A stretch of DNA of 64,000 nucleotides from Paenibacillus radicis (ex Gao et al. 2016) (GTDB taxonomy: Bacteria; Bacillota; Bacilli; Paenibacillales; Paenibacillaceae). Positions 17,455 through 26,181 of this stretch are shown in pieces. Location: the NCBI RefSeq assembly GCF_014641555.1, contig NZ_BMHY01000003.1:389367-453366 (forward strand), written 5' to 3'. A program made the position numbers and the translations under genes. Numbering within the stretch: the first letter of the stretch is position 1; every line of letters begins with the position of its first letter. The notes under the pieces are model-generated. The model did not search any database. It had not been told where the DNA came from and was given only the letters and a program-made list of their open reading frames with translations.

Positions 17455-19059
17455 ATGATCCCTACGATCCGGCCGCGAAAAGGCTTTAAACTGTCGACTA
17501 TTATTTCATTTGTCGTCATAATGTCCGTCATCATTACTCTAGTTATAAGCACCAGGGTCGGCTATCACGCCGAGAAAACCTCTTTGTTCAATAATACAAT
17601 TGAACTGAATCAAATTTCCGCAACCAATCTCAGCAATACGACGCAATCGTTAATTGATGAGATGAGAGAAAGCTTGAGCGTTACCGCCAGCTACTTCTCC
17701 GATGTGCCGTTGACGGATGAAGCCGTGTTGTCCCAGCTGGATTTCTTCATGGGAACGAGCCCTTACTTCAACTCGCTCTCCATTGCGGACAGCAACGGCG
17801 TCATTATATCGACCTCGCCCAACAATCTCGGACTGATCGGGAGCAAGCTTACTTCGGCCGCCGCAAGGCAGGCGCTGGAGCAGAAAAAGCCTCTCATCTC
17901 CGAGCCCTATTTGGCAATGACGAAACGGATGATTGTACTCGTCAGCCATCCGATCTTCGACTCGAAGGGCGAATATCGGGGATTTGTAGGCGGCTCGATT
18001 TATCTGCAGCAAAAAAATATTTTTCAGAACATATTAGGTGTACAGGAGCAGAACAGCAGCGGCTCCTATTATTATGTCGTCGACGCTTCCGGCAAGCTTA
18101 TTTTCCATCCCAATAAAGAACGGATTGCAGAGGTTGTCAGCGAAAACCCTGTCGTGAAGAAGCTGATGGCGGGCGAAGCTGGCCAGCAAAAGGTAACGAA
18201 TTCCGAGGGAATTACCTTCCTTGCCGGCTATGCGCCGGTCGCGTCGGTCGGCTGGGGCATCGTTTCGCAAACGCCTGTCGATTATGTCGCCATAACCGCC
18301 CAAAACGTCATCAAGCAGATGCTCTTATTCTCGGCTCCGTTTCTTATTATTCTGCTCATCGCATCGCTATGGCTGTCCCGAATGCTGGCTGAGCCATTGA
18401 ACCGTCTGGCGAACTACGCATCGCATCTGTCCCATGGCGATGACACGCTGATGCCTCTGCCGCCTGTGGTGTTCTGGAATTACGAAGCGAACCAATTGAA
18501 CAACACGGTGGCACTCGCCTTCAACAAACTAAGGCAAAAGACAGCCGAATTGTCATTGGAAGCCCAGACCGATCCGTTAACCGGGCTGATGAATCGCAGA
18601 ACGCTGAATGCAATCACTGCTCTATGGCAGGAAGAGCAGGTTCCTTTTTCGATCATTATGATGGACCTCGACCATTTCAAAAGCGTCAACGATGTTCACG
18701 GCCACCATATGGGCGATGAGGTGCTGCGAGCATTAGCGGAAATTTTGCAGAGCGAGAAGCGCGATTCCGATTATTGCTGCCGCTACGGCGGCGAGGAATT
18801 TACGATGCTCTTGCCGCATACAACAAGCCAAGAAGCCTATTTGGCGGCGGAGCGGATCCGAAGCAGAATGGAGAATGCGATCACGCCCATTTCTCAACGA
18901 GTAACTCTCTCGCTAGGTGTGGCGACTTATCCTGTCGATGCAGAGGAATTGACTGTCCTATTCAGCTACGCGGACAAAGCGCTCTATCAGGCTAAGCACG
19001 AAGGCCGAAACCGTACGGTCATCCACAGCAAGATGAATGCACTTTTACTATCCAAATGA
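17455..19059 (+). CDS. Membrane diguanylate cyclase (dCache sensor-GGDEF)
   Basis: 534 residues. Helix 1 (about 15-35) and helix 2 (about 285-307) flank an extracellular double-Cache-like sensor of some 250 residues (NSLSIADSNGVIISTSPNN; YYYVVDASGKLIFHPN). A linker leads to a GGDEF domain from DPLTGLMNRRTL near 376. The active site reads GGEEF (445-449), a functional variant, and RDSD at 436-439 is the RxxD inhibitory I-site exactly five residues upstream. It should make c-di-GMP in response to an external ligand and be feedback-inhibited. AAGGAG precedes the ATG; monocistronic. c-di-GMP could control the EPS locus of this window, but that is inference. Confidence 0.93.
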   Translation: MIPTIRPRKGFKLSTIISFVVIMSVIITLVISTRVGYHAEKTSLFNNTIELNQISATNLSNTTQSLIDEMRESLSVTASYFSDVPLTDEAVLSQLDFFMGTSPYFNSLSIADSNGVIISTSPNNLGLIGSKLTSAAARQALEQKKPLISEPYLAMTKRMIVLVSHPIFDSKGEYRGFVGGSIYLQQKNIFQNILGVQEQNSSGSYYYVVDASGKLIFHPNKERIAEVVSENPVVKKLMAGEAGQQKVTNSEGITFLAGYAPVASVGWGIVSQTPVDYVAITAQNVIKQMLLFSAPFLIILLIASLWLSRMLAEPLNRLANYASHLSHGDDTLMPLPPVVFWNYEANQLNNTVALAFNKLRQKTAELSLEAQTDPLTGLMNRRTLNAITALWQEEQVPFSIIMMDLDHFKSVNDVHGHHMGDEVLRALAEILQSEKRDSDYCCRYGGEEFTMLLPHTTSQEAYLAAERIRSRMENAITPISQRVTLSLGVATYPVDAEELTVLFSYADKALYQAKHEGRNRTVIHSKMNALLLSK

Positions 19060-19066
19060 TCCATAC

Positions 19067-19112
19067 AGGGTTGTTCGCTAGGCTCCCGCCTTCGGACAGC
19101 CCTTTTTATTTG
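19067..19112 (+). terminator. Terminator of the diguanylate cyclase gene
   Basis: AGGGTTGTTCG pairs imperfectly with CGGACAGCCCT and is followed by TTTT. Confidence 0.65.
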
Positions 19113-19188
19113 CCTCCACATGTCTGCGCTCGTATGTTACAGCCGCCTATCAGCCATACTAACCGGAAAATAACGCCAGGAGGCCGGC

Positions 19189-21342
19189 ATGAAATCAATC
19201 TTCCGCTTATACGCCCGTGATTTATCAGGCATCGTCCGCAATTGGGCGGCCATCATTACGCTGCTTGGACTCATCTGTCTCCCTTCCCTTTACGCCTGGT
19301 TCAATATCGAAGCCTCTTGGGACCCGTATGGCAATACTAGCGGCTTAGCCGTTGCGGTTGCTAACAACGATGAAGGCGCAACGCTGCGCGGTACGCCATT
19401 GAACGCCGGGGCTGAGGTTATCGACTCCTTGAAGTCAAACCATAAAATAGGCTGGGTGTTCGTTGACGAGAAACAGGCGCTTAAAGGCGTCAAGCACGGC
19501 GACTACTATGCGAGTATCGTCATTCCTGCGAACTTCTCCGCTAAAATCGCAACCGTCCTTAATGACAAGCCTGAACAATCCGCGATCGAATATTATGTCA
19601 ATGAGAAAATCAATGCCGTTTCGCCGAAAATCGCTGCCTCAGGCGCCAATGGCATTATTCAAGAAATACGCAATACCTTCATCAAAACGGCAAACGGGGC
19701 GATCTTCAGCCTGTTGAATGAGGTTGGCTTGGAGCTCGAGCAGGAACGGCCAACGATCGAGAATACCCGTGATCTCGTGCTAAAGCTGGAGAAGCTGTTC
19801 CCGGAAATTAACGCAGCCGTAAATACGGCTTCCACAGACGCAGGCAAAGCGGAAACGATCGTAGCTAAAGCGCAGGCGGCGCTGCCGGATGCCGTTAAGC
19901 TCGTAAAGGACGGACAGCAATTGTCGGGAAAACTGGGTGTCCTGCTGACAGATAGCGCCAAGGCTCTGGCACAGGCTGCCCCCTCTATCAAGCAGGATCT
20001 TCAATTGCTAAGCCAGACCGCCAAAGCTGCGGTGGATCTAGCGGATGCGCTGAAAAACGGAGAGTTAGACCCTGAAGAGGCAAAAACAGCGCTGAACGCC
20101 ATCGCAGGCAAGCTCGCTACGGCGGAACGGGTCGCGGGCAGCGCCGCTTCCTTATTCGGCCAGCTTGCCGACACGACGGGCAGCAGCAGGCTTGCATCGG
20201 TCGGAAGCAAGCTGAAGCAGGCACAAAGCCGCTTCGCACAGGCGAAGACAACGGTAACGCAAATTGCACAGGCTATCGACCGCGGCGAGGAACCCGCCGC
20301 GCAGCTTGTCACCAAGCTGCATGACGCAGCAGCTGAAGCTTCTTCTCTGCTGGATGGCATTCTTGCCAAATATGACAGCGAAATCGTGCCGGGCATCGAG
20401 CAAGGGCTTGCCAAGGCGCAATCCGCCGCACAGAAAGCGAATAGCGTATTGAAGCAAACGGCAGCCGACATGCCGGATGTCGAGAAGATATTGAAGGACG
20501 CCGCCAAAGGATTGACCTTCGGCAAAGAAGCGCTCGTAGAAATTAAAAAACGAATGCCTAACGCAGAGCAGAAAATTAAAGGGCTGGCCGATCGTATCCG
20601 TCAGCTTGAGAAGGAGGGCAGCTTGGACGAGGTCATCGAGCTGCTTCGCAACAACGCGCAGCGAGAGAGCGCCTTTTTCGCCGAGCCTGTCGTCTTGAAC
20701 GAAAACCGGCTGTATCCGATTCCGAACTACGGGTCGGCAATGTCCCCTTTCTTCTCGACGCTGTCAATTTGGGTAGGGGCGCTGCTGCTCGTCTCCCTGC
20801 TGTCGGCTGATCCGCATCCCGCTGAAGGAGAAAGCTTGAAAAGCTATCAAATATACTTCGGCCGCTACCTCACCTTTCTGACGATAGCGCTGCTGCAATC
20901 CGTTCTGATTACGACCGGCGATATTTGGGTGCTTGGCACTTATGTTGTAGACAAGCTGGCCTTTATTCTATTCGGACTGCTCATCAGCGTCGTCTTTATG
21001 GTGATCGTCTACACGCTTGTATCGGTTTTCGGCAATGTAGGAAAGGCGCTTGCCATCGTATTGCTCGTCCTCCAGCTGGCCGGCTCCGGAGGAACGTTCC
21101 CGATTCAGGTGACGCCTCCGTTCTTTCAAGCCATTCACCCGTATTTGCCGTTCACTTACGCAATCAGCATTATGCGAGAAGCGGTAGGCGGCATTTTATG
21201 GGACATCGTCTGGCGCGATTTGTTCTGGCTTGGGGTTATCGCCGGTATTGCACTTGTTATCGGATTGGCGCTCAAAAAAGTGATCAACCGAGCCTCCGCC
21301 GGCTTCCTCCGTAAAGTGAAGGAAAGCGATCTGATCCATTAA
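19189..21342 (+). CDS. YhgE/Pip domain membrane protein
   Basis: 717 residues. One N-terminal membrane helix (about 18-38, NWAAIITLLGLICLPSLYAW) is followed by the YhgE/Pip start region WDPYGNTSGLAVAVANNDEG, then a large extracellular part (about 45-510). This part is rich in Ala/Lys coiled-coil-like repeats. At the C-terminus are five to six membrane helices (from about 515) of ABC-2 type. The family includes phage infection protein Pip and the ESX-associated YueB/EsaA group. No type VII secretion genes are nearby here, so a drug/ion export or phage-receptor-like role remains open. GGAGG precedes the ATG; it stands alone. Confidence 0.9.
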   Translation: MKSIFRLYARDLSGIVRNWAAIITLLGLICLPSLYAWFNIEASWDPYGNTSGLAVAVANNDEGATLRGTPLNAGAEVIDSLKSNHKIGWVFVDEKQALKGVKHGDYYASIVIPANFSAKIATVLNDKPEQSAIEYYVNEKINAVSPKIAASGANGIIQEIRNTFIKTANGAIFSLLNEVGLELEQERPTIENTRDLVLKLEKLFPEINAAVNTASTDAGKAETIVAKAQAALPDAVKLVKDGQQLSGKLGVLLTDSAKALAQAAPSIKQDLQLLSQTAKAAVDLADALKNGELDPEEAKTALNAIAGKLATAERVAGSAASLFGQLADTTGSSRLASVGSKLKQAQSRFAQAKTTVTQIAQAIDRGEEPAAQLVTKLHDAAAEASSLLDGILAKYDSEIVPGIEQGLAKAQSAAQKANSVLKQTAADMPDVEKILKDAAKGLTFGKEALVEIKKRMPNAEQKIKGLADRIRQLEKEGSLDEVIELLRNNAQRESAFFAEPVVLNENRLYPIPNYGSAMSPFFSTLSIWVGALLLVSLLSADPHPAEGESLKSYQIYFGRYLTFLTIALLQSVLITTGDIWVLGTYVVDKLAFILFGLLISVVFMVIVYTLVSVFGNVGKALAIVLLVLQLAGSGGTFPIQVTPPFFQAIHPYLPFTYAISIMREAVGGILWDIVWRDLFWLGVIAGIALVIGLALKKVINRASAGFLRKVKESDLIH

Positions 21343-21458
21343 AGCGCGGCAGGGCTGCTTGCCTATTTTTCTCAAAAACATAGAGATTCTGTGTCGATAG
21401 GTTTACAATGGAGGGGCACTAATGACCAAATTCAAACGCCCCCTGGGAAGTGACGACA

Positions 21459-22661
21459 ATGGAGTTTTCGTGGAAACGCAATTTAATCGTGCTGTGGATT
21501 GGTGTCTTTTTCTGCAGTACGGCCTATTCAATATCAATACCGTTCATCCCGCTTTTTCTGAACACCGAGCTTGGCGTGGAGAACCATCTGGAGACGTGGT
21601 CTGGCATCGCGTTCGGCATTACGTTTCTCGCCAGCGCCCTGATCTCACCCTATTGGGGCTCGCTTGCCGACAAATACGGCCGCAAGCCCATGCTCATGCG
21701 CTCCGGCTTCAGCCTGGCGGCGCTTTACTTCCTTACTTATTTCATTCATGATCCATACTTGTTTCTTATTCTTCGTATTTTCCAAGGACTGCTTGCGGGC
21801 TATGTGCCAGCGGCAATCGCAATGGTCGCAACCAATACGCCCGAGGATAAAACCGGCTATGCGCTTGGCATCATGGCGACAGCTGGCGCTACTGGCGGCA
21901 TTATGGGACCGCTCGTCGGCGGCATTGTCAGCCACTTCATCGGCAACCGGGAATCATTCATTTTCTCCGGCTTTGTTGTACTTGTTGCTGCTCTCATTGC
22001 GACCTTCTTCGCCCATGAGAAAAACTTCAACCGCTCGGCTCCCCGCTCGTCCGTCCGGGAGGACCTCAAGCACGCTATGGAAAACCGGACGTTTATGACA
22101 CTGCTCATCCTTGCAGGACTGGCTACCTTCTCGGTTATGATTTTGGAGCCGTTGTTGACCGTATACGTACTGCAGCTTGGAGCCAGCCGCAATGAAGCTT
22201 CGCTTCAATCGGGCATCGTATTCTCCGCTGTTGGCATCGCCACCTTGATCGCCGCCCCCCAATGGGGCAAGATCGGCTCTCGCATCGGCTTCTCCAAGGT
22301 GCTGTTTATCGGCTTGCTCGGCGGCGGTATCGGCAACTGTCTGCAATTTTTCGTCGGTCACTTTGCCGAATTTGGTATCCTTCGTTTCATTTATGGCCTA
22401 TTCTTCGCCGGGGTCTACCCTGCGGTTAATGCCATGATCGTGAAGGTGACGGAATCTTCATTTCGCGGCCGGGCCTTCAGCCTCAATCAATCGTCCACCC
22501 AGTTCGCTACCATGTTGGGTCCCGTCATCGGCGGCGTGCTCGGCGGCGTCATTCCGATCCGGTGGGTGTTCGTCATCAACGGCATTATGCTAATTGCCGC
22601 TGCCCTGCTCGTCCGCAGACAGCATATGGAGGAGAAGCTCCACGCTCCTAGCGGCTCCTAA
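21459..22661 (+). CDS. MFS multidrug efflux transporter, MdtG-like
   Basis: 400 residues with twelve membrane segments. The N-terminal SWKRNLIVLWIGVFFCSTAY closely resembles the E. coli MdtG start, and the MFS loop motif is GSLADKYGRKPMLMRS near 70. Loops such as NQSSTQFATMLGPVIGG near 350 fit MdtG-type drug/H+ antiporters. The start is uncertain: the ATG at 21459 has a weak GGGAAG 8 bases upstream, and an in-frame GTG lies at 21450. The strongest ribosome site (GGAGGGG at 21411-21417) instead serves an ATG at 21422 in another frame, so coupled translation or an N-terminal frameshift is possible. Confidence 0.9.
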   Translation: MEFSWKRNLIVLWIGVFFCSTAYSISIPFIPLFLNTELGVENHLETWSGIAFGITFLASALISPYWGSLADKYGRKPMLMRSGFSLAALYFLTYFIHDPYLFLILRIFQGLLAGYVPAAIAMVATNTPEDKTGYALGIMATAGATGGIMGPLVGGIVSHFIGNRESFIFSGFVVLVAALIATFFAHEKNFNRSAPRSSVREDLKHAMENRTFMTLLILAGLATFSVMILEPLLTVYVLQLGASRNEASLQSGIVFSAVGIATLIAAPQWGKIGSRIGFSKVLFIGLLGGGIGNCLQFFVGHFAEFGILRFIYGLFFAGVYPAVNAMIVKVTESSFRGRAFSLNQSSTQFATMLGPVIGGVLGGVIPIRWVFVINGIMLIAAALLVRRQHMEEKLHAPSGS

Positions 22662-22688
22662 GCTGGTCTTCATCAGAATAAAAAACAA

Positions 22689-22736
22689 ACCCTACAATCG
22701 ACTCCCTCGCGTATATATGCGATGTTGATTGTAGGG
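22689..22736 (+). terminator. Terminator-like hairpin after the MFS gene
   Basis: CCCTACAATC (22690-22699) and GATTGTAGGG (22727-22736) form a perfect 10-bp stem, with a small inner CGC/GCG stem. The T tract after it is short (CTTATTT), so it may mainly separate the convergent MFS and CDF genes. Confidence 0.65.
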
Positions 22737-22817
22737 CTTATTTGAATTTGAGCGGATCTTTTGACAATCGTCGATTTTCAATTTGTTGTTTTTGATATTC
22801 ATCGGTTATGGATTGCT

Positions 22818-23798
22818 TTATACCTTCAATTCCATGTGCCGAATGACGGAACTCTCCACCTGAATAGTGGAGTGCTGAATGCCAAATTTTTCCTCGACGA
22901 GACGTATCGCCGCTTGAAGAACTGCTTGGCAGTTGACGCCATCCTCGACGAGCAAATGACAGCTCAGTGAATCCATTCCGGATGTGATCGTCCAGATATG
23001 CAGATCATGCACATCGGCAACACCTTCGATACTGCTGAGCGCCGCCTTCACCTCTTTGTGATTAACAGCAGCGGGTGTGCCTTCCATTAGAATATGGAGA
23101 GTGTGCTTGATCACACTCCATGCGCTTTTCAAGATCAGCAGCGCAACGACGACGGAAATGATCGGATCGGCAATGTTCCAATTGAACAGAAGCATGAGCA
23201 ATCCTGCAATGATCGCGCCAACCGATCCCAAAGCATCGCCAAGCACATGCAGATAAGCGCTTCTGATGTTCAGATTGTTATGAACGTCGCCTTTGCGCGT
23301 CAACGCCCATGCGCTTGCCAGGTTAGCCAGCAGACCGACAATGGCGATCAGCATCATGGGCAAGCTGGACACTTCAGGCGGTTCGGCAAACCTGCCAATT
23401 GCCTCATAAACAATAAAGCCGGCAATGACAAATAACATAATGCCATTAAATAATGCCGCTAATATTTCAAACCTGTAAAAGCCGTAAGTTTTGTCAGGAG
23501 AAGCCGGACGCGAGGCGAACCAGACTGCAACTAAGCTGAGAATCAGCGCGCTGACATCGCTGAGCATATGCCCTGAATCCGAAAGCAGCGCCAGGCTGTT
23601 CGTTATGAGACCGCCAAAAAACTCCAAAAACATAATGCCGCCCGTAATGACGAGCGCAATAATTAACCCCGTTTTATTGCCATTCGCATCGTAATGATGA
23701 TGATTATGGCCGCCATGGCTATGGCCATGATGATCATGATTATTGTGATTATGATCGTGACTACCGCTAATTCCTGATTTGTGTTGATCCTTTGCCAT
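22818..23798 (-). CDS. czcD: Cation diffusion facilitator (CzcD/ZitB-like Zn2+/Co2+ exporter)
   Basis: 326 residues. A His-rich N-terminus (HDHNHNNHDHHGHSHGGHNH, about 15-34) is followed by six membrane helices with the zinc-site motifs HMLSD in helix 2 and HVLGD in helix 5, then a cytoplasmic domain with VHDLHIWTITSGMDSLSCHL. It exports divalent metal by proton exchange. The frame extends to 23882 but AGGGGGA lies 7 bases before the ATG at 23798. A palindromic ArsR/SmtB-type operator lies upstream, as for zinc-inducible czcD genes. No repressor gene is adjacent. Confidence 0.94.
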   Translation of the reverse strand: MAKDQHKSGISGSHDHNHNNHDHHGHSHGGHNHHHYDANGNKTGLIIALVITGGIMFLEFFGGLITNSLALLSDSGHMLSDVSALILSLVAVWFASRPASPDKTYGFYRFEILAALFNGIMLFVIAGFIVYEAIGRFAEPPEVSSLPMMLIAIVGLLANLASAWALTRKGDVHNNLNIRSAYLHVLGDALGSVGAIIAGLLMLLFNWNIADPIISVVVALLILKSAWSVIKHTLHILMEGTPAAVNHKEVKAALSSIEGVADVHDLHIWTITSGMDSLSCHLLVEDGVNCQAVLQAAIRLVEEKFGIQHSTIQVESSVIRHMELKV

Positions 23799-23874
23799 CG
23801 TCCATTCCCCCTGCCTACAGCTCTCCGCATGCAATGTAATATAGAAGCTCTTGAATTTCGATCTAATAATTAAA

Positions 23875-23906
23875 ATTAACATATGAGCAACTGTTCATAT
23901 GTTAAT
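23875..23906 (-). promoter_or_regulatory. 15-2-15 inverted repeat, ArsR/CzrA-type metal operator
   Basis: The arms ATTAACATATGAGCA and TGTTCATATGTTAAT flank AC and pair at all but one position. The core ATATGA-N8-TCATAT matches operators known for zinc/cobalt-sensing ArsR-family repressors. It lies about 75 bp upstream of the CDF start. Confidence 0.75.
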
Positions 23907-23955
23907 AATGCCTTACATTTCATCTGTTGTCAATGTGTCACATCTACCGCCAACT

Positions 23956-24001
23956 AAAGCTTGTCTGACCGCTTCATTCTCAAGCGGTCAGACAAGCTTT
24001 A
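23956..24001 (-). terminator. Terminator of the DUF4023-like mini-gene
   Basis: AAAGCTTGTCTGACCGCTT and its exact complement flank a 7-nt loop: a 19-bp perfect stem just past the stop codon at 24011. The T run is short. Confidence 0.75.
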
Positions 24002-24010
24002 ACATGATCG

Positions 24011-24145
24011 TTATGGATTATTGGTATGCTTCTTGTTTGCCAGCTTTTCAGTCGGTTTGCCCTTACCGAAATGCTCCTTGTTTTTCTGCTGCTTTTGCTG
24101 CGTTTCCTGAACCTTAGCTACGAATTCATTCGTCGAATCGCTCAT
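24011..24145 (-). CDS. DUF4023-like mini-protein
   Basis: 44 residues from an ATG at 24145, with AGGAGGG 9 bases upstream. The sequence is hydrophilic, starts MSDSTNEFVAKVQETQQKQQ and ends KGKPTEKLANKKH plus a short tail. The layout STxEFV.K..ETQ...GKG.P..KL.NK.H is what I recall of DUF4023, a family of tiny Bacilli proteins of unknown role. A longer frame to 24229 exists but has no ribosome site. A perfect terminator follows, so it is a real monocistronic gene. Confidence 0.72.
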   Translation of the reverse strand: MSDSTNEFVAKVQETQQKQQKNKEHFGKGKPTEKLANKKHTNNP

Positions 24146-24290
24146 GCGGACACTCCCTCCTTTACCATTAAGTAGGTTTTCCGCACGCTCCAAACTTATT
24201 CGTCGTCTACCCCACTTTGCCGTGCCCATCTATAGTCGCTTGCAGACCATTATTGCGCAATATGCCGACTCTTTCTGCCGACTGCCGGTC

Positions 24291-24480
24291 ATCAAAATGC
24301 AAAAGTGCATTTTGATGAGCTGAAAATCCCCTCTTTATGCCTTCAAAATGTAAAAGTGCATTTCAAATAGACCAAAATGACCGATTATCGCTTAAATCAC
24401 TCAATCAACCTGCACTTTTACATTTTGATGGGTTAAATTGCTTAAATTGGCCCATTCAAAATGTACTTTTGCATTTTGAT
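24291..24480. repeat. Four copies of a short palindromic repeat
   Basis: Core TCAAAATGYAAAAGTGCA. Copy 1 (24291-24316) is an 11-4-11 perfect palindrome, ATCAAAATGCA/TGCATTTTGAT around AAAG. Copy 2 is at 24342-24368. Copy 3 at 24411-24430 is inverted (TGCACTTTTACATTTTGATG). Copy 4 at 24455-24480 is palindromic with the centre inverted (TACTTTTGCA). Start-to-start spacing is 51, 69 and 44 bp and spacers are unrelated, so it is neither a CRISPR array nor a simple tandem repeat. Confidence 0.85.
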
Positions 24481-24590
24481 CTATAGAATCTAAGGTTACT
24501 TTGAATTTCTGCGCCATATGAGCCATTTTCTAACTATAGCGTGAACACAACCAGCCGCATAATTACCAAACGCTCTACAGTTGCCGGAAC

Positions 24591-24640
24591 GCAAAGCGAC
24601 CATCGCGAAAGGGGAATCCCCTCCGAAATGGTCGCTTTGC
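24591..24640. repeat. Long intergenic hairpin
   Basis: GCAAAGCGACCAT pairs perfectly with ATGGTCGCTTTGC, and GGGGAATCCCC is a nested hairpin in the loop. No T tract follows on either strand. It could be a weak terminator, an RNA element or a mobile repeat. Confidence 0.6.
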
Positions 24641-24723
24641 ATCTTCCGCAATAAACCTTTTACTCTCGCCTTTAACCTGCATTCTGCGAAACCCAAGCAA
24701 CTGCGGCATCGCAAACTTCTTAT

Positions 24724-26154
24724 TTAACCTGCGCTTCCTGCTTCAGCTGTGCCAACTGCTTCTTGGCCAATTAAACCGTTCCAAGCGTTGTCTGCAGCAC
24801 CCGCTGCCTCCTTCGCACGCTCATGGCTCGCCTGAAAATGGCGGAGGCCCGGGCGCGCCAAGCCGAGATGCTCGCGAAGCGTGCTTCCGGCGTATTCCGT
24901 ACGGAACAGCCCCCGCTGCTGCAAGATCGGTACGACATGGTCGACGAATTCATCGAGGTTGCCCGGCAATACCGGGGGCATAATGTTGAAGCCGTCGCAG
25001 CCGTATTCTTCGAACCAGAGCTGCATGAAATCGGCCAATTGCTCGTAGGTACCGACGAACTGCATATGGCCCCGCGCGCCGAGCAAGCGTCCGCCCAGCT
25101 CCTTAATGGAGAGCTGCTCATTGCGTGCCATGTCCATGATAAGCTGCACGCGGCTTTTCATACCGTTGGTCGCCTCTACCGGATCAGGGATTTCCGGCAG
25201 CTGCCCTTCAACCGGATAGCCGGACAGATCGAAGTTCAGCATGGCCGAGAGCATTCCCACAATCATACTGGACGGAATCAGCGCTTGAAGCTCCTTATAC
25301 TTCCGCTGCGCCTCCTCCTCCGTTGCTCCGATGATCGGCGATAGGCCCGGCATGATTTTCATGCTGCCTGACGACCTTCCGTACGAAGCAAGCTTGCCCT
25401 TTACGCTGCGGTAGAACGCTTGCGCTGCCTCCAGCGACTGCTGCGCGGTAAAGATCACTTCCCCAAACGCAGCGGCAAAATCCTGTCCCGGACCGGATGA
25501 ACCCGCTTGGATGAGCACCGGATAGCCTTGCGGTGGACGCGGCACGTTCAGCGCCCCCTTCGTCGAATACCACTGTCCCTTGTATTCGACCTCCTTCACC
25601 TTCGACCCGTCGGCGAAAATCCCTGCCTCACGATCGATGACGAGCGCATGATCCTCCCACGTATCCCAGAGCCGGGTGACAACCTCAACGAACTCACGCG
25701 CCATCTCATAGCGCAAGCCATGCTCCGGGTGTTTATCCTTGCCGTAGTTGAAAGCTTCAACATCCAGCTGTGAAGTGACGATGTTCCAGCCTGCGCGCCC
25801 TTCGCTAAGATGATCCAGCGATGCAAATTTTCTCGCCACATTGTAGGGCTCATTATAAGTTGTCGATACAGTTGCCGTAAGCCCAAGCTTTTCGGTTACT
25901 GTCGACAAAGCCGCTAACAATTGTACGGGCTCCAGCATGCCCGAGGCCGAGTCTTCTACCCCTCGTACATAGAGGAGATCTGCTAGAAACATCATATCGA
26001 ACTTGCCGCGTTCAGCCGTTTGCGCCAGCTTTTTGTAAAATTTGAAATCAAACAGCCCTTCCGCTCCCGATTCCGGATGACGCCAGCCGAAATGATGATG
26101 ACCGCTATAATAAATAAATGCTCCCAAATGAAGCTGCTCGTTTCTTTTCCCCAT
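24724..26154 (-). CDS. FMN-dependent LLM monooxygenase (NtaA/SnaA/DszA/SoxA family)
   Basis: 476 residues, a bacterial-luciferase-like TIM barrel of the long NtaA/SnaA/DszA class. Segments are HHFGWRHPESGA near 20-31, FDMMFLADLLYVRG near 51, SEGRAGWNIVTSQLDVEAFNYG near 116 and LIQAGSSGPGQDFAAAFGEVIFT near 213-236 (FMN phosphate region). It would use reduced FMN from a separate reductase to oxidise an organosulfur or similar substrate. It is the last gene of the ssu cluster, so sulfonate or thioether desulfurisation is likely; SsuD itself is shorter. GGGAGGG precedes the ATG. Exact substrate unknown. Confidence 0.9.
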   Translation of the reverse strand: MGKRNEQLHLGAFIYYSGHHHFGWRHPESGAEGLFDFKFYKKLAQTAERGKFDMMFLADLLYVRGVEDSASGMLEPVQLLAALSTVTEKLGLTATVSTTYNEPYNVARKFASLDHLSEGRAGWNIVTSQLDVEAFNYGKDKHPEHGLRYEMAREFVEVVTRLWDTWEDHALVIDREAGIFADGSKVKEVEYKGQWYSTKGALNVPRPPQGYPVLIQAGSSGPGQDFAAAFGEVIFTAQQSLEAAQAFYRSVKGKLASYGRSSGSMKIMPGLSPIIGATEEEAQRKYKELQALIPSSMIVGMLSAMLNFDLSGYPVEGQLPEIPDPVEATNGMKSRVQLIMDMARNEQLSIKELGGRLLGARGHMQFVGTYEQLADFMQLWFEEYGCDGFNIMPPVLPGNLDEFVDHVVPILQQRGLFRTEYAGSTLREHLGLARPGLRHFQASHERAKEAAGAADNAWNGLIGQEAVGTAEAGSAG

Positions 26155-26181
26155 CGTAAGTCCCTCCCGCTTTGGTGTTAG

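Larger units (their letters stand above)
24146..24723. other. 578-bp intergenic region with repeats
   Basis: No supportable ORF. It holds the four-copy palindromic repeat (24291-24480) and a long hairpin (24591-24640), listed separately. The promoter of the DUF4023-like gene should lie near 24150-24200 on the minus strand. Confidence 0.7.

Noticed and set aside
21422..21751. 109-codon ORF overlapping the start of the MFS gene
   Set aside because: Despite a good ribosome site it mostly reads through the MFS coding region in another frame, with no protein-like features; kept as an observation about the start site, not as a gene.
24291..24480. Possible CRISPR array
   Set aside because: Only four copies in mixed orientation, unequal spacing, no cas genes nearby.
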